Origin: Oryzias latipes
Lineage: Eukaryota > Chordata > Actinopteri > Beloniformes > Adrianichthyidae
Direction: 5' to 3'
NCBI RefSeq assembly: GCF_002234675.1
Contig: NC_019865.2
Location: 1,523,958-1,587,957 of the forward strand
Length of the DNA stretch: 64,000 bases
Shown: positions 44,401 to 55,431 of the stretch, in pieces
Numbering within the stretch: the stretch's first letter is position 1
How the letters are laid out: every line of letters begins with the position of its first letter
Translations under genes and position numbers: made by a program
The notes under the pieces: model-generated
Told to the model about the DNA's origin: nothing
Database searches by the model: none
What the model saw: the letters and a program-made list of their open reading frames with translations, nothing else

Positions 44401-47400
44401 AGACGCCGCCGCGCCACGTCTAGATCCGTTTCAGCCGCCCGCCGGTGCGGATCTGAACCTTTCCGCGTCGCGTCAGGAATACCTTATCTCCAGTCTGAGG
44501 CTGACTGCCGCCCTCCAGGTCTTTGATGTGGTACGGCACGGTGAGCTTTACCCCACAGTCTTCATACGCAATCACGCCCTCTTCAGTTTCCTGTAGGGAA
44601 GGGGAAAAACGCCGTTTAGCTGCAACAGAACCACATCACCCGGAACAAAGCCGCTGCATTCAAGAACCCAGAATTTTACCAACAAGTCAGAATCCATTTA
44701 ACAAAATACACATTTGCTATGCATAAAAAACCGTTAGCTTTCCATTGTCGCTGGTGTTTCAAGTTCTTATCTGCTGCTTTTTCCAACGGAGCACTATGGT
44801 AACAAATGAATTGGGATCAATAAAGTTGTATTGTAAAGTCGTAAAGCAGCAATGTAGCCGGCTTGATGCATCACATTTACAGTCTGACAGCAGAAGTCAT
44901 TTGTTTGAAAGTCTAATCCACTGACATTTTCTGACCACATCCGTTTAGACGGAGGAATATCTATGCACTGAAACAGGTTGAGTTCAAATCTGAGGATTCC
45001 GGTGCGTTTGGGTCCGTTTGAGGCAGTTTTCCTGCTGCAGCATCACTGTGCGGTTCAGACACAGAGCAAACTACGCAAACAATTAAGCTAACGGCAAATG
45101 CATCACCTTCATGACGACTCTGGGCTGTCAAGAACTTATTAAAACCAAAGAATAAGCAGGGAAGACGGGTAAAAAGGGAGATTCAGCAGCCAGAAAAAAG
45201 GAAATGCAACTTTTTCAAGACCCACTCTGATGAAGATGCTGTTTTTGGTGGTGGTGGTGGTGTGGGGGGGGGGGTGTTTTCTCATGATGGGGAACACATG
45301 TAAAGATAATTGAGCCTAAATTGCATTTTTAAGTATTTAAGTAATTGAAAATGATTGTATTTATTTTGCAGAAAACATGCTGGGTGGGGCCAAAAGCTCC
45401 CTGCTCCACTGTAAGCTAGCAGGATGTAAACAGAGAGCTCTCTGCAACAATGAGGGGAGGGGGGGCTCCACAACTCATCAAAAAAAAAATAAAAAAAATG
45501 ACACATTTCTCTGATTTTTGGCTTTAAAAAAGCAAGACCACTGGGAACGCCTTGACAAGAGATCAAAAGACGATCATAGTGGGACTTTTACCCATGGGGG
45601 GTGAAAAACTACAAAAGACTGATTTTAGAAAATCTAGTTTGTGAGATTATAAACATTTTAACCAGCAGTTTGTGAGGCTGTAATCGGGTTTTACATTTTT
45701 TCAAGAATCCCGAAAAAGACATGATGATAATCAAAAGGCCAACATTAAAACAAGGGGAGGGTGGGGGTAAATATGAAAGTTTTATTCACATTTGTGCCGG
45801 GTGGTACCTTCTCCTTGCCCTTGGTGGGGCTGGCATTCTTGTTGGTTACGGCGACTTCCTTCTCCACCACGCCCACAAAGCGCTGCTCAGACTGGGTGTG
45901 GAAGGACACCGTTCCTTTGGGGAGCTTCTTGATGCGCACCGCGTGGTTCCGCTGCGCTGAAAGCATGTCCTGAAAGGCACACGCGGCGGTCACTTTGCAT
46001 TCGCGAGCGGTCAGCGGCGTGTAAATGAAACCAGTGCTAGTGCACTTGCTCAAACCATTCCAGATAATACATACTTTTGTGTAAAGCTTATTAACGGGAC
46101 CTACAGGCACAACAGTGAACTCCACTTCATCTGAGATGTGCAGTTGGGTCTCCTCCAACACCTCACTGAAGTGAAAGAACATTCTGGCATCCCGATCCAC
46201 ACACTTGATGAAGCCGAAGCCATCGCGAATGGCAGCAATCACCCCCTGAACCCAGAGAAACACCAGAGTTAGACAGATTCGCCGTAACGGGGATTAAAAC
46301 AGGAGCCATCCTGCGGGCCGCACCATTTCACGAGACTCTTTAGTGAAGTCGAAAGTGTCTGGGAAGATATCGATGTTGGTGGCTCTCTCCAACTTGTCCC
46401 TACGATCAGTGGAGATGTTGAACTGAATGTGGTCTCCTTCCAAAAGAGTCACTTTGGACTTGGTGTCCTTTTCTCCAAATGGCAATTCCTTGTCGGCCAA
46501 ACCCACTCTTGCAGTTATGCGTCCAGGAAGAGGGTCGTTCTGCAGGAACGGAGCAGAAAGCATGTTCCCTCGTTTGGCAGATCCACGCTCGATGTTAAAG
46601 CCGCTACCAGCTTTGGACTTTGGTTGGTGGGAAGAAAATAAATAAAAAAACGACTTGCCTGATTTTTACTGGGAACCTTGGGAATCACTTTGACAACGGT
46701 TCCTTCAAACTGCTCGATGCTGATGTCCTCAAAGATGACCGTTCCCTGAGGTAACAGCCTGACATCTGTAGCCACTTCCTTACTCTGTTAACAACAACGA
46801 TATTGATGAGGTTCACATCTGTGAAGACGGGCAGAAGTCTGATGTTGCAGTCAAATCTCAGAAGAAATGGAAAAGTCGACATTTACATTTCTCTCTTTTA
46901 TAGTAAACTCTACATCATCTCCGGCCTGAAGAGCCTCCAGGTCGCCCCTGAACTCGCTGTAGTGGAAAAATATCTCCTTCACCACATCTGCTCTCTCGAT
47001 GAACCCGAAAGCCTCCTGAAAGAGAAGATGTTCAACAGTCAAGTATTTCCCACTCATCCTCACTTCAACAGTAAAGCTTTGCTTCCAGTGTTCTTTGATT
47101 TACCACAAGTTTTCAACTGAACCATTTCAAAATACTGGAGAAGCTACAATTAAGTATTGGTGAAAATAAACAGCACCTTATTTCCCCAATCATACTTTTA
47201 GAACCTTAGTGGTTTGAGGCACATTCATTCTATTTTTTTTCTCATACTGAAATATATTTTGTTGTGGAAATCAGACAATGTTGACTTTTCCCTTTAAGAA
47301 CAAACAGATTTCAAGTTACCAAAATAAAAGCACTATGAATTTGCTTGGCTAAAAGCATCTTGTATATGAGATCATTGTGATCAATAAATAATATAAATTT

Positions 47401-49687
47401 TATTGCAATGAAAGGTGTATTAATAGTCAGGTAGAGTTTTTTCTAAGTCATACTCTTGGGAAAAAAAGAAGAAAAACAGTGTTGTGGTACAATATCGCGA
47501 TATGTATCGTATCGTGAGATGCGTTTCGGGATTCGTATTGTATCGCCAGACTCTTGCCGATACCTAACTGGAATTACTTGTTTCAAAGAGTGGGCTTTAT
47601 TTTGTCCTGCTACAGCACCGACATAATGGGTTAAGCCTTAATCACATCCGTACAGGTTCTGCTGGTTTTGGGGTTGTCCGACCCAGAAGAGCAGCTGTGT
47701 CTTAAGAGTGCGTAATGGGACGTACCATTGTCATGCGTGTGGTAAGTGTAACATCAAGTATTCATAAGGATAACGGAAATTACAGCCCATTGTGACGTAC
47801 AGGTGATGCTGTCGTACGGCGTCCTTATGCCACACAAGTTGTTAGAAAGATGCGAGTTCTGGCTCCTCCCAGACCGCACAAACACTGCATGCACGGAATG
47901 TGCACGTGATCCGCAAGGAGTGTGCACGTATCACGTGAACAGCACTAACGGGGGTCCTTGTTTTTAGTCGAGGATTTGGGGTGGTTGAAAAATTGTCAAA
48001 TCTGTAGAACACGCCCGTGTCTCACATACTTACCCTTAGTGTTCGCTACGACCGGTCGCCTGCAGCAACATTTTTGCTCTACGGGTCGACTGAGCAGTCT
48101 ACGACCTTGACATTTCGCGTGGGCCACCTGCGTACAGGTTAGGCCATTTTCTGCCTGCAGACAGCCCGTATCCACCTTAAGGGGCAGTTGGGACAACGTT
48201 TTTAGCCCAGAGGAAAACCGTTTCCAAATCTTTGATTAGTAAGGGGGCATTGCAGTGCTTGCAACCATTTTACCAAAAAAACCAAAAACAAACGTGTGGA
48301 CGTAGAAGTCGGCGGCCCTTACCTTGGTCGCACACACCACCCCCTGACACCTGGTCTGCTTTTTCTTCACCAGCTGAATGTTGCGCGCGCTGACGGCACC
48401 AGTACTGTAAGAGAAGCAGAGCGTGACGGACCTGAAACCCGCCGGGGCCGACGCTGCCGTCAGACTCACTGCTTATTGGTGTCCATGTAGAAGCTGACTT
48501 TGTCCCCCGTCTCCAGCTGGATGCTACCTTCCACGTCGTCGGGAGTATAAGTGAGATAAAAAACTTCCTGCAGAGGAACATCGCGGTTGAAGTAGAAGCC
48601 ATGAAGACGTGTACGCTCATCAACACAAGACCATTCTGTTGGCCTCACCCCGTTCCTCTCATAGCACACGCTGCCTGTAGGCGCCTGGCCAGGAGCGGAC
48701 TTTCCATCCAAATGCAGAGGGATTGAGGAAACCACCTGAAGTCAGAGTTACAGCCGGGGGGCATTAAAGAACATCTTTGTCGGAAATGATCTCAAGCCAC
48801 ACGCAGCCCACAAACGCACTGCTGACATGATGAATGAAAGGCTATTTGTGTGCGGGCGACTGAACTCTACTCTAAAGATGAAACGTGTGATAATTTAGGA
48901 TGACAAATGGAGGGAGGGGGGAATGTTCTGTTCTTTTACAGGTAAAATTCACCCCCAAAAAACAAGAGCAGGCTATAGGTTGGCATGAACTTGAAGATTC
49001 AACAATCGCCATCACGGGCTGTTGGACGACGTTCACTTTTATTAACACTATGGGTCCAAATCACAGATCATCTAAAGATCTCCAGACATTCATCAGGTCC
49101 AACAGAAACACACATTAGGTCAGATTTTCTTTCAAAATTAAATTTAAAACAACAACAACTCCCTGCTAGCCATTTGTGCGAAGCTGACAGACAACAACAA
49201 AACAAAAATAAAATGGTGTTCCTTAACTGGATGAATATAACCATGCAGCACAGTTAAGGGATAGGCGTGCAGGTCTGGCCCCACCTGGCCTGAGATGCGC
49301 TCCTCTGGCAGCACTTCTGGCTTTATCTTAAGCAGCTTCACTGCTATGGGCTTGCCAGTGCGCCTGTCAGAGGAAACCTCAAACTCTACATCATCTAGAA
49401 GAGAACATAAAAAAACAAGGTGAAATATACAAGTTCAGTTGAGTCAGAGGAGCCACTTTAAAACTGCAGAACGTTTTTGGACATTCACCTCCTATTTTAA
49501 GGTCCTGCAGATTGCCATTGTATTGGGAGCAGTGGAAGAACAGACGAGCTTGACGTTCAGAGCACTGGATGAACCCATAGGAGGCCAGAAGCTTCTCCAC
49601 CACCCCGGTCTCTCTGATGCCAGGGCCGCTGCCGTTGGCATAGGCACTGTGCCCGTTGTTATGGAGCATTCCAGGGTCAAAGCTCAT
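41420..49687 (-). CDS. csde1: Cold shock domain-containing protein E1 (UNR), complete
   Basis: CSDE1 is a cytoplasmic single-strand RNA-binding protein controlling translation and mRNA decay. Eighteen coding exons join in phase: 49687-49489, 49394-49285, 48735-48649, 48567-48470, 48404-48323, 47015-46887, 46784-46659, 46539-46324, 46245-46105, 45969-45808, 44590-44483, 44380-44202, 43235-43123, 43042-42923, 42834-42656, 42577-42414, 42329-42197 and 41467-41420. They give 797 aa; human is 798. Five canonical cold-shock domains carry the RNP-like pairs YGFIQ/LFFH, FGFIE/IFFHY, FGFIK/MFFHF, FGFIE/IFFHY and FGFIT/LFFH. Degenerate domains lie between them. The start [13 protein letters not shown] is the conserved one and begins its exon exactly. 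The 87-nt exon at 48735-48649 corresponds to the 31-codon exon skipped in a mammalian isoform. One intron has a GC donor and another is an 81-nt open intron. Confidence 0.96.
47478..48190. repeat. Interspersed-repeat remnants in a CSDE1 intron
   Basis: 47,478-47,570 has ATATCGCGATATGTATCG and TATTGTATCGCCAGA, a signature of a common fish MITE. 48,030-48,190 matches the repeat at 39,440-39,610. The block between (about 47,640-48,000) has TGCACGTGATCC and TGCACGTATCACGTG strings and looks repetitive but unclassified. Confidence 0.5.
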
Positions 49688-50100
49688 CTACAGACAAATA
49701 CAGCACATTAAAATGCATCAAATATGTCAGGGGAAGCTTTAAGAATGAAGGTTCTAGGAATATCTGGGCATGAGTGAGGTGCAATATTTAAGCTTCACAT
49801 CCATTAATAAGTGAAATAAAAACTGGAAAATTCAAGTGCGTAGTGAACACACCAAGCAAAAAAACGGGCTCACACACAATCGGGTTTTGTTCAGAACATC
49901 GAGGAAAGGTTCTGTCATGCAGTTGTGGGTGAATGTTCTTTCCCCGTCAACAACAAACCAGTGACTATGCTGTGAAAAATGAGAAACTCTACACAAACAC
50001 TGCCATTAGACTCGTTTCCTTCAAAATAAAACATGCCGTTAGCTTCAGTCACACCAACAACAAGGCAGCTCGATCGGCGTCGCAGAGCTTTTCCTCTTAC

Positions 50101-50289
50101 AGATCTCTGATACAAGGGACTCCGCTTGTGTTTTTTACTTCCTGGATGAGGATGGCAAGAGATGGAGGAGGAGCGAGGGATGGGCATGGGACCGGTGGAG
50201 GAATATGAGGCAGAACCAGTGCTGCGAGCCACTGGGGGTTCAGAGGAGCCCCTTTCCATGTCTGACACAGGGCTTAGGACAGGAATATG
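50101..50289 (-). CDS. csde1: Alternative N-terminal coding exon of CSDE1
   Basis: The 189-nt exon is open throughout and ends CGGAGT...AGATCT before GTAAGAGG, in phase with the MSFDPG exon. It encodes HIPVLSPVSDMERGSS and ends KKHKRSPLYQRS. A mammalian CSDE1 isoform has a similar serine/proline-rich extension ending in KKQKRTPTYQRS just before MSFDP. An internal Met (50259) would give a 53-residue extension. Confidence 0.75.
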
Positions 50290-51324
50290 CTGTGGGAAAG
50301 AAGCCACAGCTTTACAAAGGACGCGCATTTACTTTGCTAAGAATGTTTTTCCTCCAATTAGAAGCCATCGGTTTACAGATTAGAATTTTTTTGTAGTTTT
50401 CTGTAATCAGTTTAAATAAATCGCTTGCTGCCAAAGAAACGCTTCCAGAATGAAAATACCACAGATAGAGCAACGTTTGGGAAGATCGGCACAGAATCCG
50501 AAATCTTCTGCATGGAAATATCACCAACCACAAGAAAGTCACTGATCGCTTTAAAGGTGTTGACGGCAAACAAAGTGCTTAAAATAAAACCATGTTCTGC
50601 AGAAAAACTAAACACATCCAACAAAAATCATCCTCTTGGTAGTTAAACTGCTCAAGAAAAGGGATGCTAGCAGGAAATGAAAAAAATTGAAGAAAGAAAC
50701 CACAGCAGAGCGTCTATCGTGGACAGAGTTGGTGATGGATTATGGGCGATGACTGGGGTCCCAGAGCAGCCTCTGCACTTCACTTTCTACACTTATAAAC
50801 ATTAAAGGCTCCGAAGAGAGAAAGAAAATTCAAGAAGGCGGTAAACAAATTGGCCGGCCGTGTGGTTGGTCATGTTTTCAGTATGGCAAAGTCGTGTTTT
50901 GGTTCACAGTTGAAGCTGAAGATGTTTTTGGAACACTTTTTGGGATGACAAGCGTGTACCTTGGATAACTGAAGCAATATAAAAGCTAACTTTGGATAAA
51001 CATATTGTAGCTTTACTCATGTTTTCTGAGCAAAAACCAAAAAGAAAAAAAATATATATATACACATATAAAAAAGTTAAATGGAGGGAGAGAAGAAGCA
51101 CAAAGGCTCTCCAAGAACTGTAAATAAAGAAGATGAAACTTTTAACTTCAGCAGAACATCTCTTGTCCTGCAACTTAGTAGAGGCTAGACTGGGGAGCCC
51201 AAAAAGGATGACAAAAATAAATATAAAAATAGGCCATTCACAGGAAAGATGCAGGGCAAGACGGGTGGATGGGTGTTCGATGGGGTTGGGCAAGTAGATA
51301 AAAGGGCGTAGCAGGAAAACTTAC

Positions 51325-51450
51325 AGATCGGCCATATGGCGACAGGCTGACTCCAATAGGGGGCGTGCTGCTCAGGTCAGCACTAACAAACGCAGCGGGT
51401 GGCGACGCAGGCAAGGTAAACTCAACAAAGCCTTTCCAGGGGCTGCCCAT
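51325..51450 (-). CDS. csde1: Upstream alternative first coding exon of CSDE1
   Basis: The frame begins MGSPWKGFVEFTLPASPP at 51450 and ends SLSPYGRS before the donor GTAAGTTT. It is exactly 42 codons, in phase with the next exon at 50289-50101. Together the two add 105 residues, for a 902-aa isoform. Composition is proline/serine-rich with no known domain. The good codon structure and clean splice signals support it. Homology in other vertebrates was not checked. Confidence 0.55.
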
Positions 51451-52123
51451 ATTTTCCCATAAACTCGGATCAACCTCGCTGAACTCGATAAGTGGTTTGA
51501 ATTTTGCTCGACTGTAAAACTACGCAATCACCCAATGATACACCGCTGGATGTCTGCAAGGGTGAAAAGAGGAACATACAGCACGGGTAAGCCAGGTACG
51601 TTAGCTGGTGGGCCAAGTCTTTCAAAGGAAAAATGGCCGCAAACTCCCGTGAAAGAATGGAAAAAGAAAAAGGAACATAAATTTTAGGAAAGGGTGAAGG
51701 TTGAGAGCAGGAAAGCAGCCCCGCTATTTTAAACCAACGTGCCGTTACTGTTGCCGTCTCAGAAAAGGGATTGGCTGAAGATTAACAGATGTTCTTATAG
51801 AGAAGAAAGGAGTCAAACCACAGAAGGTGTCTGACTTCCGGTTGTCCAGATTGTAATCTGTAAAGTGCTGCTGCGCCTGCTCTAAAATATTCCCATGGGT
51901 GATGGTTTTAAAGAAAACCTTAAAACAAAACTGGTTTATGAAATCCTAATCCAAACTGCCTTTTAAAGAAGGCTTAAGAGGTGTACTCCACAGGTTTGGA
52001 TACTGGAACAGAAACAACTGAAAACTAATTACGACCTCCAGCAGCCCTGCAAGCAAACTGTCCATGACCAAAGATGAACTCTTGGAGGCCTGTATGCGTT
52101 TAAACAATGTACACCATTTAGAT

Positions 52124-52589
52124 CAGTGGTGCCCAACCCCAGGCTGTGGACCGGTACCGGGACAGCTGGTCCCAGATATGGATTCATTCAGACAGTTGTT
52201 CCATAATAATGCTGAATATTCAGCAAGTGGTTGTCTAATTTTACGAGGATTCAAGTTTTTTATTCTATTAAGAAAATATGTAAAAAATACCAGTTTTAGA
52301 GACCGCTTTTCCCTTTTTCTATCTGTCGCACCTTAGAAGTCGGACAAGGCTGAAGTTGGCGTCACATCTTAATGATTCTTACACAAACTTCGGTGTACAA
52401 AAAGCTTAAAAAATTTAAAAAAAGAAGGAAATTCTAACAAAGGATGAAGATAAACTTCCCTCTCAAAAGTTAAAGGAAACTAGAGTCTAAAAAAATGTGA
52501 TTATCGGGTGCCCACTTCAGCCTCGAGGATGTGAAAATATTGTCTGACATCAAGCCGGTCCGTGGCCTGGAAAGGGTTAGAGACCACTG
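52124..52589. mobile_element. hAT-type MITE (CAGTGGTGCCCAACC ends) in CSDE1 5' intron
   Basis: The left end CAGTGGTGCCCAACCCCAGG, and the right end, whose inverse begins CAGTGGTCTCTAACCC, form terminal inverted repeats. Both are next to CTGTGGACCGG or its inverse. The 8-bp flanks ATTTAGAT and ACTTGGAG are diverged (five of eight agree). No coding capacity. Confidence 0.65.
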
Positions 52590-53949
52590 ACTTGGAGGAG
52601 AAATGGCAGTTGTTTCAGACAGACGCTGCAGTTGAGACCCACCTTGTATGGCTGTCTTGTATCTTGCAGTTCTTTGGAGCTCGATGCCTTTGCAGATGTC
52701 TTCTCACAGACAGTTTAACACACACACACTCCTAACAGGTTTCTGGCACAAGTACTAGATGGTTGAAAGAAGGAATAAAAAAAAATAAAAAAGGAAAACA
52801 GAAAAAATGGGGAGAGATCTAGCACACAGAGGCAATCGCAGGTGCAATAACACTGCTTAGAAAAAACTTACAAAGATGGGGAGAAAAGTATGCAGGGATT
52901 GGGGGGAACTACAGGGGTAAACTAGTGGATAGCAGCCCACTCCACACCTTGGTGAGCTGGCGGTGTAGCGAGTATGAGGAGGGCTAAGAGCAGCGTTGGG
53001 ACGTGTGCTTTGTCAAAGCTGTTGAGTAGGCACAAACTTCTGGTTTCAGATCAGTTTTCTTCAGAAAAAAAGGCTCGGGCGCAGAGTTGCTTCTCTTCTA
53101 CGTTTCAGTTGGGTCGATATTCTTTGGTCGTTTCAGGATTTGGTTACTTCTGGTTTTAAATCCTTAGAGTGATCCCTTTCCTCCCACGTTTCTTCAGTGT
53201 CGTGATTATTTTGGGAGATTTTCTTCAGTTTCGTTGTCGTGATCTGAACTTGAAGCAGTTGCGGATGGTAAGAAAATTCAGTTCTGATTCACTTCATACT
53301 GTTGGGAAGAAGGAACAGAGTTGGTTAGAGAATGAACTGCTTTGCCTTCAGAGCACAAACACATCTACGGTGTGGCTGATAAACGTAACCGCTAAGGTTT
53401 AAGTGTTCCATCACAAAGAAACAAAACTTATCATGAGCCAGGGCTGGGCAACAAATCGATTATAGTAATTCGAATTTGTTGTTTATGAAGATCTCTTTGT
53501 GGGAAATAGTGAATTTTCTCTGTAGACATTCAGATGCCAGCTAGCAAAGAGGAGCCTGTTCTCAAAATAAAACAAACTGCACACTGCAAACCGGTTTGAA
53601 GGGTGTTGCTACCAAAAGTTGGAATATGACAAATTAGTTACAACGTCTGAAACAGAGGTACTCTGCCGAGTGGGAGGAGTACTGCCCTCTGGGAGATGCT
53701 CAAGCTAGCAGCAGCTCACGAACCACCAAAAGATATGCTGCATACCGTGAAAAGGCCTGGATTTTGTTACCAGTTTCAAACTTTGGATGCAACTTTGCTA
53801 CCAAGCCAGAAACATGTTGCTGATCTTTCCTTGAAGCCGCAGCTGTACAACAGCAGACAAGGTTTGTTTTAAAAATAAAGACACCTGGATGGGGGGGGGG
53901 GGGGGTGTTCCTTGCCGCAGCCGTTGATTGTACATGAAAACTGGACCAA

Positions 53950-54215
53950 TTGAGTGCCAAGTCACCCATAAAAAATTCCAGTTCCAACAAAATGAAGTGA
54001 ATTAAGTTGCCACTTTTTTGTGATACCGATGCCGCCGTGTTGGAACCAGAAATCATCAGTGAGCGATATTAGGTCCCAGTCAGTCTGAGTCAATGTTTAT
54101 ATGGCAACTACTCCTGCCAATCAGAAGTGGATTTGTTGGAGAATCTGTCAAATGTTCAGAACATTAGACGTGTGTCACTCAGTCCAGTTCTCATATATAG
54201 TCAATGGCCAAAACA
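53950..54215 (+). repeat. Dispersed repeat of unknown class, copy C (short)
   Basis: The order AATTCCAGTTCCAACAAAAT, GCCGCCGTGTTGGAACCAGA, CACTCAGTCCAGTTCTCATA and TATAGTCAATGG follows copies A and B, but about 250 bp of the middle is missing. The right end (TATAGTCAATGG) may be the true end of the element. Confidence 0.55.
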
Positions 54216-54231
54216 GACTTGTGGTTTAGTC

Positions 54232-54305
54232 CAGTGTTTTTCAACCTTTTTTTGAGTCACAGCACACTTTAACCTTGACAAAAATCATGTGGCACACCAG
54301 CATCC

Positions 54306-54337
<32 letters not shown>

Positions 54338-55044
54338 CTCAGTCTGTATTGATCTACAGCCCCTCCACAATCTCCCATCCATTTGGGTGATAGTTGTGGC
54401 AGAATAAGCTGGAAGTTGCAGCTTGGTTTTTTCTAAAAGATTTAATAAAAGTTCAGATTTAAAAACTAATGTGTGTTCGTTGTTGTTTCAAGACGTTTAA
54501 GAGAAGAGCCTCATTGTGCGCTGAGACGCTGTCACTTTAACCCAACGCATCATGGGAGATGTAGTGCAACCAGCCGCCAAACGCACACAGACTTGCGTCT
54601 TTGAGCTTCATTGTTTTGTTCACTTGTTCCACGGTCTTCTGATACCGGATCCTGCGGAAAGCTACACCGCTAAAGACGAGCTTTAGATGTTATTTTTGTT
54701 GGAACTGATCGACTTTATGAGCAGAATCTGAACCACTTCTAATTGGTCAGACTGATGAATGATTGGTGGAGACAGTTAAAGGGGCGGGCCTTTTCCAAAA
54801 ACAGCTTTAGTTGCAGCTAAGCGTGGTACCGTCATTCTTATCAAAACGTCTTTAATAGAGTCAAATAAAAACAAAGAAAAAGTATTTTTCATATTCCTAA
54901 CCACTCAGCGTTTTATCAGGACCTGTTTGGATGAACAAAGAACTGATATCCTGGAGATGGGAAATGTTTTTACATCAGTAAATGAGGGCAATTTCCCACG
55001 GCACACCTGACCATCTCTCACAGCACACTGGTTGAAAAACACTG
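54232..55044 (-). mobile_element. hAT-type MITE, family CAGTGTTTTTCAACC, copy 3 (inverted)
   Basis: The 813-bp copy is in the opposite orientation to copies 1 and 2, with ends CAGTGTTTTTCAACC and GGTTGAAAAACACTG. The flanks GTTTAGTC and GTCTAGTC differ at one base. It contains a poly-A run of over 20 bases near 54,308. Confidence 0.88.
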
Positions 55045-55431
55045 GTCTAGTCAAACAACAGAACACCACATGAGTTTGACTGTGCATGTTACTGACCTAA
55101 ATTAGGCTCAATGTCTGCAAACACTCTTTATGCAATCAACTGGGATATTTGAGACATGTAGAAAAGCGTTTTTGCCGATATGCAACAAATTACTAATGTA
55201 AAGTGTTGCATAATAGCGCAAAGCCGCCATTCTCCACTGCAGAATCCCCTGGAAATATGTTAATTGGGTAAACGTTTCAGAGTTACGCAAGTCAAAAGAA
55301 TGTAAACAGCGTTAAAGGGTTAAGAACATAAAAAGATTAAAAAGAAAAGATCAAAAACTGGAAATCGAATTATGCGTAAAAAAAAAAATCTGATTATATT
55401 TTTAAGCCATATCGCCCAGCCCTATCATGAG

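Larger units (their letters stand above)
53438..55423. mobile_element. hAT-type element with exact ATCATGAG target duplication, host of nested copies
   Basis: The left end CCAGGGCTGGGCAAC and the right end ATATCGCCCAGCCCT are inverted repeats. Exact 8-bp ATCATGAG flanks lie at 53430-53437 and 55424-55431. Most of the 2-kb length is later insertions: the dispersed repeat at 53,950-54,215 and the MITE at 54,232-55,044. Confidence 0.85.

Noticed and set aside
42231..50396. Plus-strand open frames over CSDE1 (for example 42,455-42,865 and 44,171-44,596)
   Set aside because: They are antisense shadows of CSDE1 exons, whose minus-strand translation matches a known protein with correct splice phases.
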